64,000 nt of DNA, taken from Palaemon carinicauda. Lineage: Eukaryota; Arthropoda; Malacostraca; Decapoda; Palaemonidae. The position numbers and the translations under genes are program-made. The DNA lies in NCBI RefSeq assembly GCF_036898095.1, contig NC_090750.1:90915934-90979933 (forward strand). The letters are read 5' to 3'. The notes beneath the pieces are model-generated. The model ran no database searches, had not been told where the DNA came from, and worked only from the letters and a program-made list of their open reading frames with translations. Shown piece by piece: positions 45,509-58,678 of the stretch; within the stretch, counting starts at the first letter, position 1; the number at the start of each line of letters is the position of its first letter.

Positions 45509-45570
<62 letters not shown>

Positions 45571-45612
45571 GAATCAATACTTTCTTGTTACGTAATGATA
45601 ATAATAATAATA

Positions 45613-45656
<44 letters not shown>

Positions 45657-45694
45657 GAATCAATACTTTCTTGTTACGTAATGATAATAATAAT

Positions 45695-45729
<35 letters not shown>

Positions 45730-45735
45730 CTACAA

Positions 45736-45779
<44 letters not shown>

Positions 45780-45800
45780 GAATCAATACTTTCTTGTTAC

Positions 45801-45858
<58 letters not shown>

Positions 45859-45928
45859 CGCTTGAATCGATACTTTCTTGTTACCTAATAATGATAATAA
45901 TAATAATAATAATAATAATAATAGTATT
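44400..45928. repeat. AAT/AAC array with a 30-bp core every 70-130 bases (15 copies)
   Basis: Core CACTTGAATCAATACTTTCT plus TGTTACGTAA recurs at about 44430, 44550, 44670, 44748 and on to 45850. Two core forms exist (CAATAC...TACGTAA and CGATAC...TACCTAA), and they alternate from about 44870. Frames of up to 404 codons arise only because the array has few stops. Confidence 0.92.
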
Positions 45929-46102
45929 ATCATGGCTTAAAAAACAGCTCATACAAAAAAAAAAAAAAAAACGAAAATTTGAATATTAATGAAAAGCTAA
46001 AGATTAGCCATTTTTTTTTATTTTTTTATTTTTTTATTTTTTTGTGAGCAAGTTGTCCGCCACTTACGTCCCTCACCACAAGCTTGATAACAGACACAAA
46101 TT

Positions 46103-46104
<2 letters not shown>

Positions 46105-46144
<40 letters not shown>
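46105..46144. repeat. poly(A) tract
   Basis: About 40 A. The stretch at 46145-46420 has no supported feature. Confidence 0.9.
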
Positions 46145-46148
<4 letters not shown>

Positions 46149-46423
46149 TTTTTATAAAGCTTCATTTATCTCATTCCAAAATGCACTTTGAAACATTGGC
46201 TTTCGCCCGTCATAAATCAGCTTCAGTGATTATTTTTGACGCCAATCGGGAGAAATATCACGCTGGTAATTAACGAAGTGATTGAAGTGAATTATTGAAT
46301 AGGAGTTTTTTTTTATTGTTATTTTTCTATTTCTCTGACTGTAGGATCGTTTATCATATTCAGAGGGACAGAATGGTGAGGGTTTGTAGATTTCAGTGTC
46401 CCGTCTGTAGCTCCTTATGAATT

Positions 46424-46461
<38 letters not shown>

Positions 46462-46490
46462 TTTAATAATAATAATAATAATAATAATTC

Positions 46491-46530
<40 letters not shown>

Positions 46531-46532
46531 TC

Positions 46533-46590
<58 letters not shown>

Positions 46591-46591
46591 T

Positions 46592-46628
<37 letters not shown>

Positions 46629-46650
46629 TATTTTTAACAACAACAATAAC

Positions 46651-46692
<42 letters not shown>
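46424..46692. repeat. (AAT)n with TTTTAAT/TTCTAAT interruptions
   Basis: AAT with interruptions at about 46461, 46488, 46530 and 46590. Confidence 0.92.
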
Positions 46693-46694
46693 TT

Positions 46695-46742
46695 AATGGT
46701 TTAAAGGGCGCTCATGAATGGCAGAGGTAAGGCACAGTGATC
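46695..46742 (-). repeat. tRNA-derived SINE fragment (tail)
   Basis: GGCGCTCATGAATGGCAGAG matches 59110 and 63515 and, inverted, 48980. Confidence 0.75.
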
Positions 46743-46750
46743 ATGCCATA

Positions 46751-46751
46751 C

Positions 46752-46820
<69 letters not shown>

Positions 46821-47455
46821 CATTATTATCATTATTATTACTTGCTAAGCTACAACCCTAATTGGAAAAGCAGAATGCTATAAGCCCAGGGGCTCCAACA
46901 GGGAAAATAGCTCAGTGACGAAAGGAAACAAAGAAAAATAAGATATTTTAAGAAGAGCAACAAGATTAAAATACTTCCTATATAAACTATAAAAAACTTT
47001 AACAAACAAGAGGGAGAGAAATAAGATAGAATAGTGTGCCAGAGTGTACCCTCAAGCAAGAGAACTCTAACCCAAGAGAGTGGAAGACCATGGTACAGAG
47101 GTTATGGCACTACACAAGATTAAAGAACAATGGTTTGATTTTGGAGTGTCCTTCTCCTAGTAGAGCTGCTTACCATAGCTAAAGAATCACTTCTGCCCTT
47201 ATAAAGAAAAAAAAGTGGCCACTGAACAATTACAGTGCAAAAAGGAGAATTTCATGGTAGTCTCAGTGTTGTCAGGTGTATGAGGACAGAAGAGAATGTG
47301 TAAAGAATAGGCCAGACTATTCGGTGTATGTGTGTAGGCAAAGAGAAAATAAACCGTGACCAGAGAGAAGGATCCAATATAGTACTGTCTGGCCAGTCAA
47401 AAGATACCGTAACTCTCTAGTGGTAGTATCTTATCGGGGTAGCTGGTGCCCTGGC
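46751..47455 (-). repeat. AAT-tailed SINE, full-length inverted copy
   Basis: (ATT)n at 46751-46840, then the complement of the tail and body, ending at GGTAGCTGGTGCCCTGG near 47450 (complement of the head). Confidence 0.88.
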
Positions 47456-47479
47456 CAACCTACTAGCGTACGCGACTCG

Positions 47480-47930
47480 TAAAAAATTACGGCTAAATAT
47501 TTAGATAGTTATGCACACACAAACTCACGCATACCCTTCTCAACATGGTATGCCCACGTTAAGGTATCCCCATTCAGAAAGTCCACACAGTTGTAGAATT
47601 CGTTTTTTAGTCCACTGCCGAACAAAAGCCTCAGACATGTCCTTAGTCACGTTTGGGGTTTGGCCAATTTCATCAACATGATGTCCAGTGTTGATTGGTG
47701 ATGTTGGGAGACTTAAGTCTGATCGCTCGCACTAAACCAACCTAGTATGGGCGTCTTTGACTAGTACAACTTTGCTGATAAAGGTGATACATAAACCCTT
47801 TCACTACGTTAAGGTATCCCCGCTCAGAAAGTCCATGGGTGTCCTTGACTAGTACAGCTTGGCTGATCAACGCGATACATAAACCTCTCTACTACGTTAA
47901 GGTATCCCCACTTAGAAACTCCACCTTTTA
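47480..47930 (+). repeat. dispersed repeat with GTTAAGGTATCCCC modules
   Basis: Three GTTAAGGTATCCCC modules at about 47560, 47810 and 47897. AACCAACCTAGTATGGG is shared with 59028. The stretch 47931-48510 has no gene I can support. Confidence 0.7.
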
Positions 47931-48517
47931 GAATACTAAAAGGTAAATAATGTAGAACTATAGTCAACTTTTTTTAATGAGACGCATTTGCATAGACTCG
48001 CAGCGGTGCCCTTTCAGCTCGGAAAAACTTTACTGCTATCTGATTGATTAGAATTATCTCGTCCAACCAATCAGCGACCAGGAAACGTTTCCGAGCTAAT
48101 AGGGCACCCCTGCAAGTTGGTGCAAATCTGCCTCGCTAAAAAAAATTGACTATAGTAGCAGCCTTACCCCCAAAGACATACCGATAAACCAAAAGACTGT
48201 CAGTACCTCGCTGAAGCCAATCCTTATCTTCATCGCCCCATTCTCCAGTCTTCGGAGACGTCCATCATCTTCCGGAGCAATCTCGGTCTGCTTCTGATAG
48301 CATCCCTCTCAGACGCATTCATCTCTTTCTTCACATCTCTCAGCGTCTGATTGCTTTCACCTCCTTCCTCTGACGTACGAGTTTACAAGGCAAAGGGAGC
48401 TAGTCTTCCATTCTTGATAAAATTCTACCCTCTGCTAAACGCCATTTCTAGAAGTGTACCATGTTTAAGCTCGAGAGATCTGTTTGGTGATAACTTATTC
48501 ATTTGATTATTAGCCCT

Positions 48518-48521
<4 letters not shown>

Positions 48522-48582
<61 letters not shown>

Positions 48583-48614
48583 TATATATATATATACAGC
48601 ATATATATATGTGT

Positions 48615-48645
<31 letters not shown>

Positions 48646-48829
48646 TATATTATATATATATATATATATAGGCTACATACACATATATTATATACATGTA
48701 TATGTATATATACATATATCTGTAGCTATCTATCTCTCAATCTGTCTATCTATTTGTTTATCTACTTATCTCTCTCTGTATATACAGGTATATATATGTA
48801 TATATACCTATATATACACCTCTATATAT

Positions 48830-48891
<62 letters not shown>

Positions 48892-48930
48892 TATATATAT
48901 AATATATATGTATATATGGTCAGTCTCTAG
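48522..48930. repeat. (CT)n then TA/TATG/TATC microsatellites
   Basis: CT 48522-48578, followed by long TA-rich stretches. Confidence 0.95.
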
Positions 48931-49015
48931 GGCATTGTCCTGTTAGGTAGGGCATTAATAGTGTCACTGACCTTTGCCTCTGCCATTCATGAGTGGGCTT
49001 TAAACCTTTAAAATG
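48917..49015 (+). repeat. tRNA-derived SINE fragment
   Basis: GGTCAGTCTCTAGGGCATTG and CTCTGCCATTCATGAGTGGG are complementary to 59105-59185. Confidence 0.75.
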
Positions 49016-49094
49016 TGGGCCTTAATCGTATGCTAATATCCACACATGGGTTAGACATGAGATAATGAAATATAATAAAAAACAATGGTAGATG

Positions 49095-50735
49095 GAATAT
49101 TGATTAAGAAACCTTTCGATTTAGAAAAATATTCAAAACAAATGAAACCTTTCGATTTAGAAAAACATTCAAAACAAATGAAACCTTCCGACTTAGAAAA
49201 AAATTCAAAACAAAGGATAAGAAACCTTTCGATTTAGAAAAACATTCAAAACAAATGAAACCTTTCGATTTAGAAAAAAACATTAAAACAAAGGATTAAG
49301 AAACCTTTGATTTAGAAAAACATTCAAAACAAATAATTAAGAAACCTTTCGATTATAAAAAACATTCAAAACAAATGAAACCTTTCGATTTAGAAAAACA
49401 TTAAAAAAAACATTCAAAACAAATGAAACCTTTCGATTTAGAAAAACCACATTAAAAACAAAGGATTAAGAAACCTTTCGTTTCAGAAAAACATTCAAAA
49501 CAAATTAAAACCTTTCGATTTAGAAAAACATTCAAAATATATGAAACCTTTCAATTTAGAAAAACATTCAAAACAAATGAAACCTTTCGATTTAGAAAAT
49601 CATTAAAACAAAGGATTAAGAAACCTTTCGATTTAGAAAAACATTCAAAACAAATGAAACCTTTCGATTTAGGAAAACATTCAAACAAATAATTAAGAAA
49701 CCTTTCGATTTAGAAAAACATTCAAAACAAATGAAACCTTTCGATTTAGAAAAAACATTCAAAACAAATGAAACCTTTCGATAAGAAAAACATTCAAAAC
49801 AAATGAAACCTTTCGATTTAGAAAAACATTAAAACAAAGGATAAGAAACCTTTCTATTTAGAAAAACATTAAAACAAAGGATTAAGAAACCTTTCGATTT
49901 AGAAAAAACCACATTAAAAACAAAAGATTAAGAAACCTTTCTATTTAGAAAAACATTAAAACAAAGGATTAAGAAACCTTTCAATTTAGAAAAACATTCA
50001 AAACAAATGAAACCTTTCGATTTAGAAAACCATTAAAACAAATGAAACCTTTTGATTTAGAAAAACGTTAAAACAAAGGATTAGAAACCTTTCGATTTAG
50101 AAAAACGTTAAAACAAAGGATTGAGAAACCTTTCGATTTAGAAAACCATTAAAACAAAGGATTAAGAAACCTTTCGATTTAGAAAAACATTCAAAACAAA
50201 TGTAACCTTTCGATTTAGAAAGAAACCTTTCGATTTAGAAAACCATTAAAACAAATGAAACCTTTTGATTTAGAAAAACGTTAAAACAAAGGATTAGAAA
50301 CCTTTCGATTTAGAAAAACGTTAAAACAAAGGATTGAGAAACCTTTCGATTTAGAAAACCATTAAAACAAAGGATAAGAAACCTTTCGATTAGAAAAACA
50401 TTCAAAACAAATGTAACCTTTCGATTTAGAAAAACATTAAAACAAAGGATTAAGAAACCTTTCGATTTAGAAAACCATTAAAACAAAGGATTAAGAAACC
50501 TTTCGATTTAGAAAAACATTCAAACAAATGAAACCTTTCGATTTAGAAAAACATTAAACAAAGGATTAAGAAACCTTTCGATTTAGAAAAACATTAAAAC
50601 AAAGGATTAAGAAACCTTTCAATTTAGAAAAACATTAAAAACAAAGGATTAAGAAACCTTTCATTTTAGAAAAACATTCAAAACAAATGGAACCTTTTGA
50701 TTTAGAAAAACATTCAAAACAAAGGACAAAATCCT
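49095..50735. repeat. 36-41 bp minisatellite (~45 copies)
   Basis: Core GAAACCTTTCGATTTAGAAA plus AACATTCAAAACAAATG or AACATTAAAACAAAGGATTAA. The two forms are interspersed. There are no long frames. Confidence 0.93.
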
Positions 50736-51114
50736 ATCATTTAAAAGGAAATATATTTTTATAAAATACAAGAACTCCATAACTCTTTACAAAACTAAAA
50801 CAAAAAAAATACAGGAGTCATAAGACTTCAGAAAAAAAAATAGAATAAAAAAGAGTAGTTAAAACATGAAGATATCCAAACGAGTCAATATCGGCTTTTC
50901 TACCGGGCGTTAAAGATCGCCTATAGGAATCTGGCAACGATTTCCAATTGGTGATATGATGTTCTTTGTGGCTTGATACAGTACGACCCATAAAAAGGAG
51001 ATAGCGTAAGAGCTGTTTCAGTGATTATTGATGAGTGGGGGTTTGAAACGTTTAATTGTGAAAGGGGTGGGGTGGGGAGGTTGGATGATGAAATGTGACC
51101 CAGAAAGTTATATA

Positions 51115-51236
51115 CACATTTATATATAGTGTATGTATATATATATATGATATATATATATATATATATATATTTACTATAAATACTGTATGTGTACATA
51201 TATGTCTCTTCATTCATTCGAGCATGTATAATGTGT

Positions 51237-51323
<87 letters not shown>

Positions 51324-51375
51324 ATAACAACCACAAACATATGACGAAACATTTTACCCCAAGAGCATTTCCCCC

Positions 51376-51412
<37 letters not shown>

Positions 51413-51450
51413 CTCTCTCACTCTCTCTCTCTCTCTCTCTCTCTCTCCTC
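51115..51450. repeat. (TA)n and (CT)n microsatellites
   Basis: TA 51120-51320 with gaps; CT 51378-51447. 50740-51114 and 51451-51830 show no gene I can support. Confidence 0.93.
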
Positions 51451-51835
51451 CCAACAATTCTAGCATGATGAATCGCTCAGAATATACCGTAACGACTCAT
51501 GGGTCAATCAACCTGATTTCTCTAACTCATTCCTGCAACATTCAAAACCAATGGCCAAGGCTAAAGTGTAGGAGGAAGGATGTCCCACGATTTGTATCTT
51601 TTGAAAGAGTTTCCTTTGGCGTCACAATCCTTCGAGGTTATTTTTGTATTTTTCATGTCACTCTTCCATGTAATTTGTTTTTTTACTATCGTTCGTTTCT
51701 GTTTATATTCCTTCTCTCGCTATTCTCCTCTCTAGTTCTGTTGGTGTCTCCTTTCTTCTTTTTTTTCACCTTATTCTTGATATTCCTAGTTTTCATTATT
51801 CCTATTATGATTAATACCAACGCGAACAGAAATAT

Positions 51836-52073
51836 TAACAATAACAACAGCAACAACAACAACAACAACAACAACAATAATAATAATAATAATAATAATA
51901 ATAATCATCATCATTATTATTATTATTATCATCACTGTTATCATTATCATTATTATTTCATTCTTTAAGAATAATAATAATAATAATGATAATAATAATA
52001 ACAATAATAAAAATAATAATAATAATAATAATATTAATAATAATAATAACAATAATTGTTTATTCCATTGCCA

Positions 52074-52111
<38 letters not shown>

Positions 52112-52131
52112 TAAAAACCATTATTATTATT

Positions 52132-52189
<58 letters not shown>

Positions 52190-52222
52190 TACTACTACTA
52201 CAACTACTACTACTACTACTAG
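51836..52222. repeat. AAC/AAT/ATT/ACT trinucleotide arrays
   Basis: Consecutive AAC, AAT, ATT, AAT and ACT (52130-52222) blocks. Confidence 0.93.
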
Positions 52223-52274
52223 CTCGCTAAATATCGTCTATATACGACGTATTGCACGACGTACGCAACGCCTC

Positions 52275-52276
<2 letters not shown>

Positions 52277-52342
<66 letters not shown>

Positions 52343-52346
52343 TTTA
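52277..52346. repeat. (GA)n microsatellite
   Basis: About 33 GA units with one slip. Confidence 0.95.
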
Positions 52347-52529
52347 ATCAATACTTCATGACTTCAAGAGAGCTGCGTGAATTAGGTTCGCTCTCCGCAG
52401 GAAGGTGTCTCGTTGTTTCCTACTCAGTTTGTGTTTATATTTGAATCTTTTCATTGGTGGGGATTTGGGGTGGGGGTGGGGGGGGGGGGGTTTGGTGGTT
52501 AGCGTGGTAGTTGTAATTTTCATGGTTAT

Positions 52530-52835
<306 letters not shown>

Positions 52836-52989
52836 GCCTTTGTATTTCCACTCATAAGTTTTCTGCAAACCCTTATGGAGACTACTACTAACATTATGTC
52901 ATTTGTATACCTTAGTAGACGACAACCATAGTTGGCTAACTATCAGGTAGTTTGGGATGCTTTATATTTTATTGTGAACTCAAAATGTA

Positions 52990-53165
52990 ATGTCTGGGAT
53001 GTGTGGTTGCAACGAGCCAAAGGAACTAACGAGTTTGAGTGGGAGTCAAATCCCAGTCTGGTGATCATCAGGCAGTGGCATTGTCGTAGCTAGTAAGGAC
53101 AATGCCCTAGAGACTGACTATATATACATATGATCAGTGCCAAAGCCCCCCTCTCCATCCAAGGT
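52990..53165 (-). repeat. tRNA-derived SINE fragments (two, tandem)
   Basis: AACGAGTTTGAGTGGGAGTC and ATCCCAGTCTGG correspond to the tRNA-like head at 59360. CAATGCCCTAGAGACTGAC and GCCCCCCTCTCCATCCAAGG match 59165-59235. Confidence 0.7.
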
Positions 53166-53365
53166 AGGACCAATGAGAACCAGGAAATAGCTTGCTATGG
53201 TCTTCAAGAACCATTTGTTGTAGTTAAAGCTAGGACCAGGGAGAACCAGGAAATGGCTTGCTGTTGTTTTCAAGAACCATTTGTTGCAGTTAAAGCTGGG
53301 ACCAGGGAGAACCAGGAAATGGCTTGCTATTGTTTTCAAGAACCATTTGTTGTTGTCAAGAATTG
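53160..53365 (+). repeat. 66-bp tandem repeat (3 copies)
   Basis: GGACCAGGGAGAACCAGGAA and CAAGAACCATTTGTTG recur at 66-base steps. The unit is expanded from the SINE text at 59230 and stays open in one plus frame (22-residue repeat). I do not regard it as coding. Confidence 0.85.
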
Positions 53366-53631
53366 TGAGGTGGCTCATTATCTCCAGGAAGTAAGAACTT
53401 CCTTTACTGTTGGATTACATTCTGTAATAGACGCCAAACATAGAGTTATAGCATTGAGGTCTTGCATCATTGTTCCCCAGCTTGTTAGTTTGTCTCTTCT
53501 TCTTAAACCTTCAGAGCTGGAATGCTAGTCGTACGAAAGAGGGTTTGATTGGTTAGTTAAACAGAAACAATGGAGCCACATCGTTTTGTCTCGTCTTCCA
53601 GCGATCGACGTTTGACTTGATAGGTTTGGAG

Positions 53632-53632
<1 letters not shown>

Positions 53633-53704
<72 letters not shown>

Positions 53705-53767
53705 AACTTTGAGAATGATAGACAGAGAGAGAAGGAGCTTTGGAAGAGTTACAGAGATATATAAGGA

Positions 53768-53839
<72 letters not shown>

Positions 53840-53905
53840 AGGAACTTTGAGAGATAGACAGAGAGAGAATGTGCATTGAAAGAGACACAGAAAGATATAA
53901 GGAAC

Positions 53906-53993
<88 letters not shown>

Positions 53994-54058
53994 GGAACTT
54001 TGAGAGATAGACAGAGAGAGAATGTGCATTGAAAGAGACACAGAAAGATATAAGGAAC

Positions 54059-54131
<73 letters not shown>

Positions 54132-54199
54132 TAAGGAACTTTGAGAGATAGACAGAGAGAGAATGTGCATTGAAAGAGACACAGAAAGATATAAGGAAC

Positions 54200-54255
<56 letters not shown>

Positions 54256-54343
54256 GGAACTTTGAAAGACAGAGAGATATAAGACAGTTTGAGAGAGATA
54301 TTGAGAGAGAAGGTGTATTGAAAGAGACAGAAGGATATCAAGG

Positions 54344-54404
<61 letters not shown>

Positions 54405-54410
54405 GCTTTG
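53633..54410. repeat. (GA)n compound array with a ~75-bp spacer (5-6 copies)
   Basis: Spacers contain TAAGGAACTTTGAGAGATAG and AATGTGCATTGAAAGAGACA between long GA runs. Confidence 0.92.
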
Positions 54411-54462
54411 AAAGACAGTGAGAGATATATAAGGAACTTATTGATTTCCATGTCTATCAAAA

Positions 54463-54704
54463 CACTAAAAAAATTGCCGTAAAAATATAAAACCGTAAAA
54501 AATCCTGGAATAAATGTTGCCAGGCATTTACCCTTTTAAAAACGGATATATTGACGTTAGCGGTGATATTACGGTCACTAACCCGTTAAAGATAATAACA
54601 GAGTAAGATAAGAATTACGGTCGCCTGTATTTTACTGAAATACGGCTGAGAATATATTTTTTACGGAGAATTTCCGATTAAAATTAACGTTTTTTTTAAC
54701 AGTG
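54463..54704. mobile_element. Tc1/mariner-type MITE, copy 2
   Basis: Relative of 33372-33619: shares ATTACGGTCGCCTGTATTTT and ends TTTTAACAGTG before TA. The left end is CACTAAAAAAATT. Confidence 0.75.
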
Positions 54705-54769
54705 TAGACGTCATGATAGATTTTTTTTGATTGTTCTAGAGTTGACCATAGATTGCTCTGACTATTCTA

Positions 54770-56825
54770 GAACACTGTAGTGATTCTCTGACTCTTCCAG
54801 AACACTGTAGTGATTGTCTGACTCTTCCAGAACACTGTAGTGATTGTCTGACTCTTCCAGAACACTGTAGTGATTCTCTGACTATTCCAGAACACTGTAG
54901 TGATTGTCTGACTATTCCAGAACACTGTAGTGATTCTCTGACTCTTCCAGAACACTATAGTGATTCTCTGACTATTCCAGAACACTGTAGTGATTCTCTG
55001 ACTATTCCAGAACACTGTAGTGATTGTCTGACTCTTCCAGAACACTGTAGTGATTGTCTGACTCTTCCAGAACACTGTAGTGATTCTCTGACTCTTCCAG
55101 AACACTGTAGTGATTCTCTGACTATTCCAGAACACTGTAGTGATTCTCTGACTCTTCCAGAACACTATAGTGATTCTCTGACTATTCCAGAACACTGTAG
55201 TGATTCTCTGACTATTCCAGAACACTGGAGTAATTTTCTGACTATTCCAGAACACTGTAGTGATTCTCTGACTATTCCAGAACACTGGAGTGATTCTCTG
55301 ACTATTCCAGAACACTGTAGTGATACTAAGACTATTCCAGAACACTGTAGTGATACTCTGACTATTCTAGAACACTGTAGTGATCTCTGACTATTCCAGA
55401 ACACTGTAGTGATTCTCTGACTATTCCAGAACAATGTAGTGATTCTCTGACTATTCCAGAACACTGTAGTGATTCTCGGTCTATTCTAGAACACTGTAGT
55501 GATTCTCTGGACTATTCCAGAACATTGTAGTGATTCTCTGACTATTCTAGAACACTGTAGTGATTCTCTGACCCTTCCAGAACACTGTAGTGATTCTCGG
55601 TCTATTCTAGAACACTGTAGTGATTCTCTGACTATTCCAGAACACTGTAGTGATTCTCTGACTATTCCAGAACACTGTAGTGATTCTCTGACTATTCCAG
55701 AACATTGTAGTGATTCTCTGACTATTCTAGAACACTGTAGTGATTCTCTGACTATTCCAGAACACTGTAGTGATTCTCTGACTATTCCAGAACACTGTAG
55801 TGATTCTCTGACTATTCCAGAACATTGTAGTGATTCTCTGACTATTCTAGAACACTGTAGTGATTCTCTGACTATTCTAGATCACTGTAGTGATTCTCTG
55901 ACTATTCCAGAACATTGTAGTGATTCTTTGACTATTCCAGAACACTGTAGTGATTCTCTGACTATTCCAGAACATTGTAGTGATTCTCTAACTATTCTAG
56001 AACACTGTAGTGATTCTCTGACCCTTCCAGAACACTGTAGTGATTCTCGGTCTATTCTAGAACACTGTAGTGATTCTCTGACTATTCCAGAACACTGTAG
56101 TGATTCTCTGACTATTCCAGAACACTGTAGTGATTCTCTGACTATTCCAGAACACTGTAGTGATTCTCTGACTATTCCCGAACACTGTAGTGATTCTCTG
56201 GCTATTCTAGAACACTGTAGTGATTCTCTGACTATTCCAGAACACTGTAGTGATTCTCTGACTATTCCAGAACACTGTAGTGATTCTCTGACTATTCCAG
56301 AACACTGTAGTGATTCTCTGGCTATTCCAGAACACTGTAGTGATTCTCTGACTATTCCAGAACACTGTAGTGATTCTCTGACTATTCTAGAACACTGTAG
56401 TGATTCTCTGACCCTTCCAGAACACTGTAGTGATTCTCGGTCTATTCTAGATCACTGTAGTGATTCTCTGACTATTCCAGAACATTGTAGTGATTCTCTG
56501 ACTATTCTAGAACACTGTAGTGATTCTCTGACTATTCCAGAACATTGTAGTGATTCTCTGACTATTCTAGAACACTGTAGTGATTCTCTGACCCTTCCAG
56601 AACACTGTAGTGATTCTCGGTCTATTCTAGAACACTGTAGTGATTCTCTGACTATTCCAGAACACTGTAGTGATTCTCTGACTATTCCAGAACACTGTAG
56701 TGAATCTCTGACTATTCCAGAACACTGTAGTGATTCTCTGGCTATTCCAGAACACTGTAGTGATTCTTACACTGTAGTGATTCTCTGACTATTCCAGAAC
56801 GCTGTAGTGATTCTCTGACTCTTCC
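54770..56825. repeat. 30-bp satellite-like array (~68 copies)
   Basis: Unit TGATTCTCTGACTATTCCAG plus AACACTGTAG. Variants have TTCTAGAA, CTCTTCCAG, CCCTTCCAG or CTCGGTCTATT. Period 30 keeps every frame open (429 codons plus, 192 minus); these are not genes. One 29-base unit (about 55380) and one 31-base unit (about 55508) shift the phase and restore it. A three-unit variant block recurs at about 55545, 55995, 56385 and 56565. Confidence 0.95.
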
Positions 56826-57322
56826 AAATTGATTATAGATTTCTCTGATTAATCCAAATGCGAAGGTATAACTATAATAATCCAAATTTCCATTCTGTTT
56901 TGCCAAAACAAATCGTTTACATTTTTGTACATTCGATTACACTTTGAATTCCTTTTTTTTTGCGGAGGCTATTTTTGCATAAGAAAAGCTACTCTCATGA
57001 TTTTGCATTAATGGGGAGGTTTCATCCTGATAGAATTTTCATGCTAAAGCGTTTTGCGTGTCTAAATCTTCAGGCTGAAGAATGCATAATGAATTCAAAT
57101 TTATACAAATGATTCCGCTAGAACGCTCCCGTGCGCCGGTGAAGGATTACTCGAAATAAGATGATAATTTTGGTTTGAAGAAGGTGGGACGTTCTGAAAT
57201 TTCCTAGAGAAAAATGTATAATTAATATTTGTTACGTTAACTGACGTGTAGTTAAAGACTAGTAATTTCTTGTCGGAGGTTTCGCCAATCTTCAGCCGTG
57301 GATATCGACTGAAAGTGACGTG
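56826..57322. other. unassigned sequence
   Basis: No gene or repeat that I can support. Confidence 0.4.
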
Positions 57323-57512
57323 CACCGTTAAAATATTTACCGTAAAAAACTGTAAAATTCATGGAATAAATGTTGCCAGGCATTTACCGTTTTAAAAACG
57401 GTTATATTGACGTAAAGGGCTGATGTTACGGTCGCCAACCCGTAAAATATAATAACAAAGTAAGGTAAAAACTACGGTAGCCTGTATTTCTGAAAATACG
57501 GCTGGGAACAGT
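57323..57512. mobile_element. Tc1/mariner-type MITE, copy 3 (truncated)
   Basis: Shares AATAAATGTTGCCAGGCATT and the ACGGTCGCCAACCCGTAA block with 54463-54704. The right part is lost at the junction with the next repeat. Confidence 0.75.
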
Positions 57513-57519
57513 ATACTTT

Positions 57520-57985
57520 TGTTTGTTTGTTTGTGAACAGCTTCCTGTTCACAAATTTTAATCGTAGAGTAATGAAACTTGCAGGGATTAACTGTTATGT
57601 AAAAAGCTGGAAATGATTAAATTTTGGAAGGTCAAGGTCACGGTCAAGCAAAATGTCCAACTCACGTATTGAGCCATAAGTTTGGACATCGTTGTCACAG
57701 AGGCTTCAAACTTGGTTCATATTTGAGTGTATTTAAATCCACGCCAATTAATACATATTAAGGTCAAAGGTCAAGGTCATGGTCAAGCAAAAGGTCCAAT
57801 TCACGTAATCAGCCATAAGTTTGGACATCGTTACCACAGAGACTTCATACACTGATATTTGAGTGTATGAAAATCCACGTCAAATAATACATGTTAAAGT
57901 CAAAGGTCAAGGTCAAGCAAAAGGTCGAGAAATAAGCTGCTGCAGCGGAGGTCTGCGCTCTAAGAGTGCCCCTCTAGTTACTTTT
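57520..57985 (+). repeat. dispersed repeat with AAGGTCA half-sites, copy 3
   Basis: Shares AATCGTAGAGTAATGAAACT and GTCTGCGCTCTA with 39075-39640, including runs of AAGGTCAAAGGTCAAGGTCA. Confidence 0.88.
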
Positions 57986-58275
57986 ACTTTACCGCAAATT
58001 TCTAACAGTTTTAAAACAGGAAACTGTTGGCGCTTATGGGAAAAATAATATGGCTTCCATACACGAAATTCAATTCTTTTTGAGGTAGGCATAAAAACGA
58101 AAAGAGGCCGACCAGGAAAGAACAAAAGCACTTCTACCAACCGATATTGAGTCAATGTTTTTATTTCACTGCGGTCATCAGAAATTCATGAGGGCAAGAG
58201 TAACACAAATATTGCTTTTTCATTACAGTTTCCACGATTTTGTTATTCTTTGTCTGCGTGAACTTATTTTGTTTT

Positions 58276-58277
<2 letters not shown>

Positions 58278-58333
<56 letters not shown>

Positions 58334-58368
58334 GTGTTTGTTATTCTTTGTCTGTGCGAACTTATTTG

Positions 58369-58459
<91 letters not shown>

Positions 58460-58492
58460 GTGTTTGTTATTCCTTGTTTGTGCGAACTTATT

Positions 58493-58540
<48 letters not shown>

Positions 58541-58623
58541 GCATAGGTATATACAGTAAACAAATATACAGGGATACACAGATTCATACACATACAGACG
58601 CTCACACACACAAACACACAACA

Positions 58624-58678
<55 letters not shown>

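Noticed and set aside
44363..45577. 404-codon Leu-rich membrane protein
   Set aside because: Translation of (AAT)n on the minus strand. The leucines are a microsatellite artefact.
49095..50735. CRISPR-like spacing of a 20-base core
   Set aside because: The sequence between cores is itself repeated in two forms, so this is a minisatellite and there are no unique spacers.
54770..56825. CRISPR-like array or a repeat-protein gene
   Set aside because: The 30-bp units are directly adjacent with no spacers, and the genome is eukaryotic. Frames are open in several registers because the period is a multiple of three, so the 429-codon frame is not evidence for a gene.
57101..57325. 74-codon minus-strand frame in unassigned sequence
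   Set aside because: No recognisable motif, and its start lies at a MITE boundary. Probably chance.
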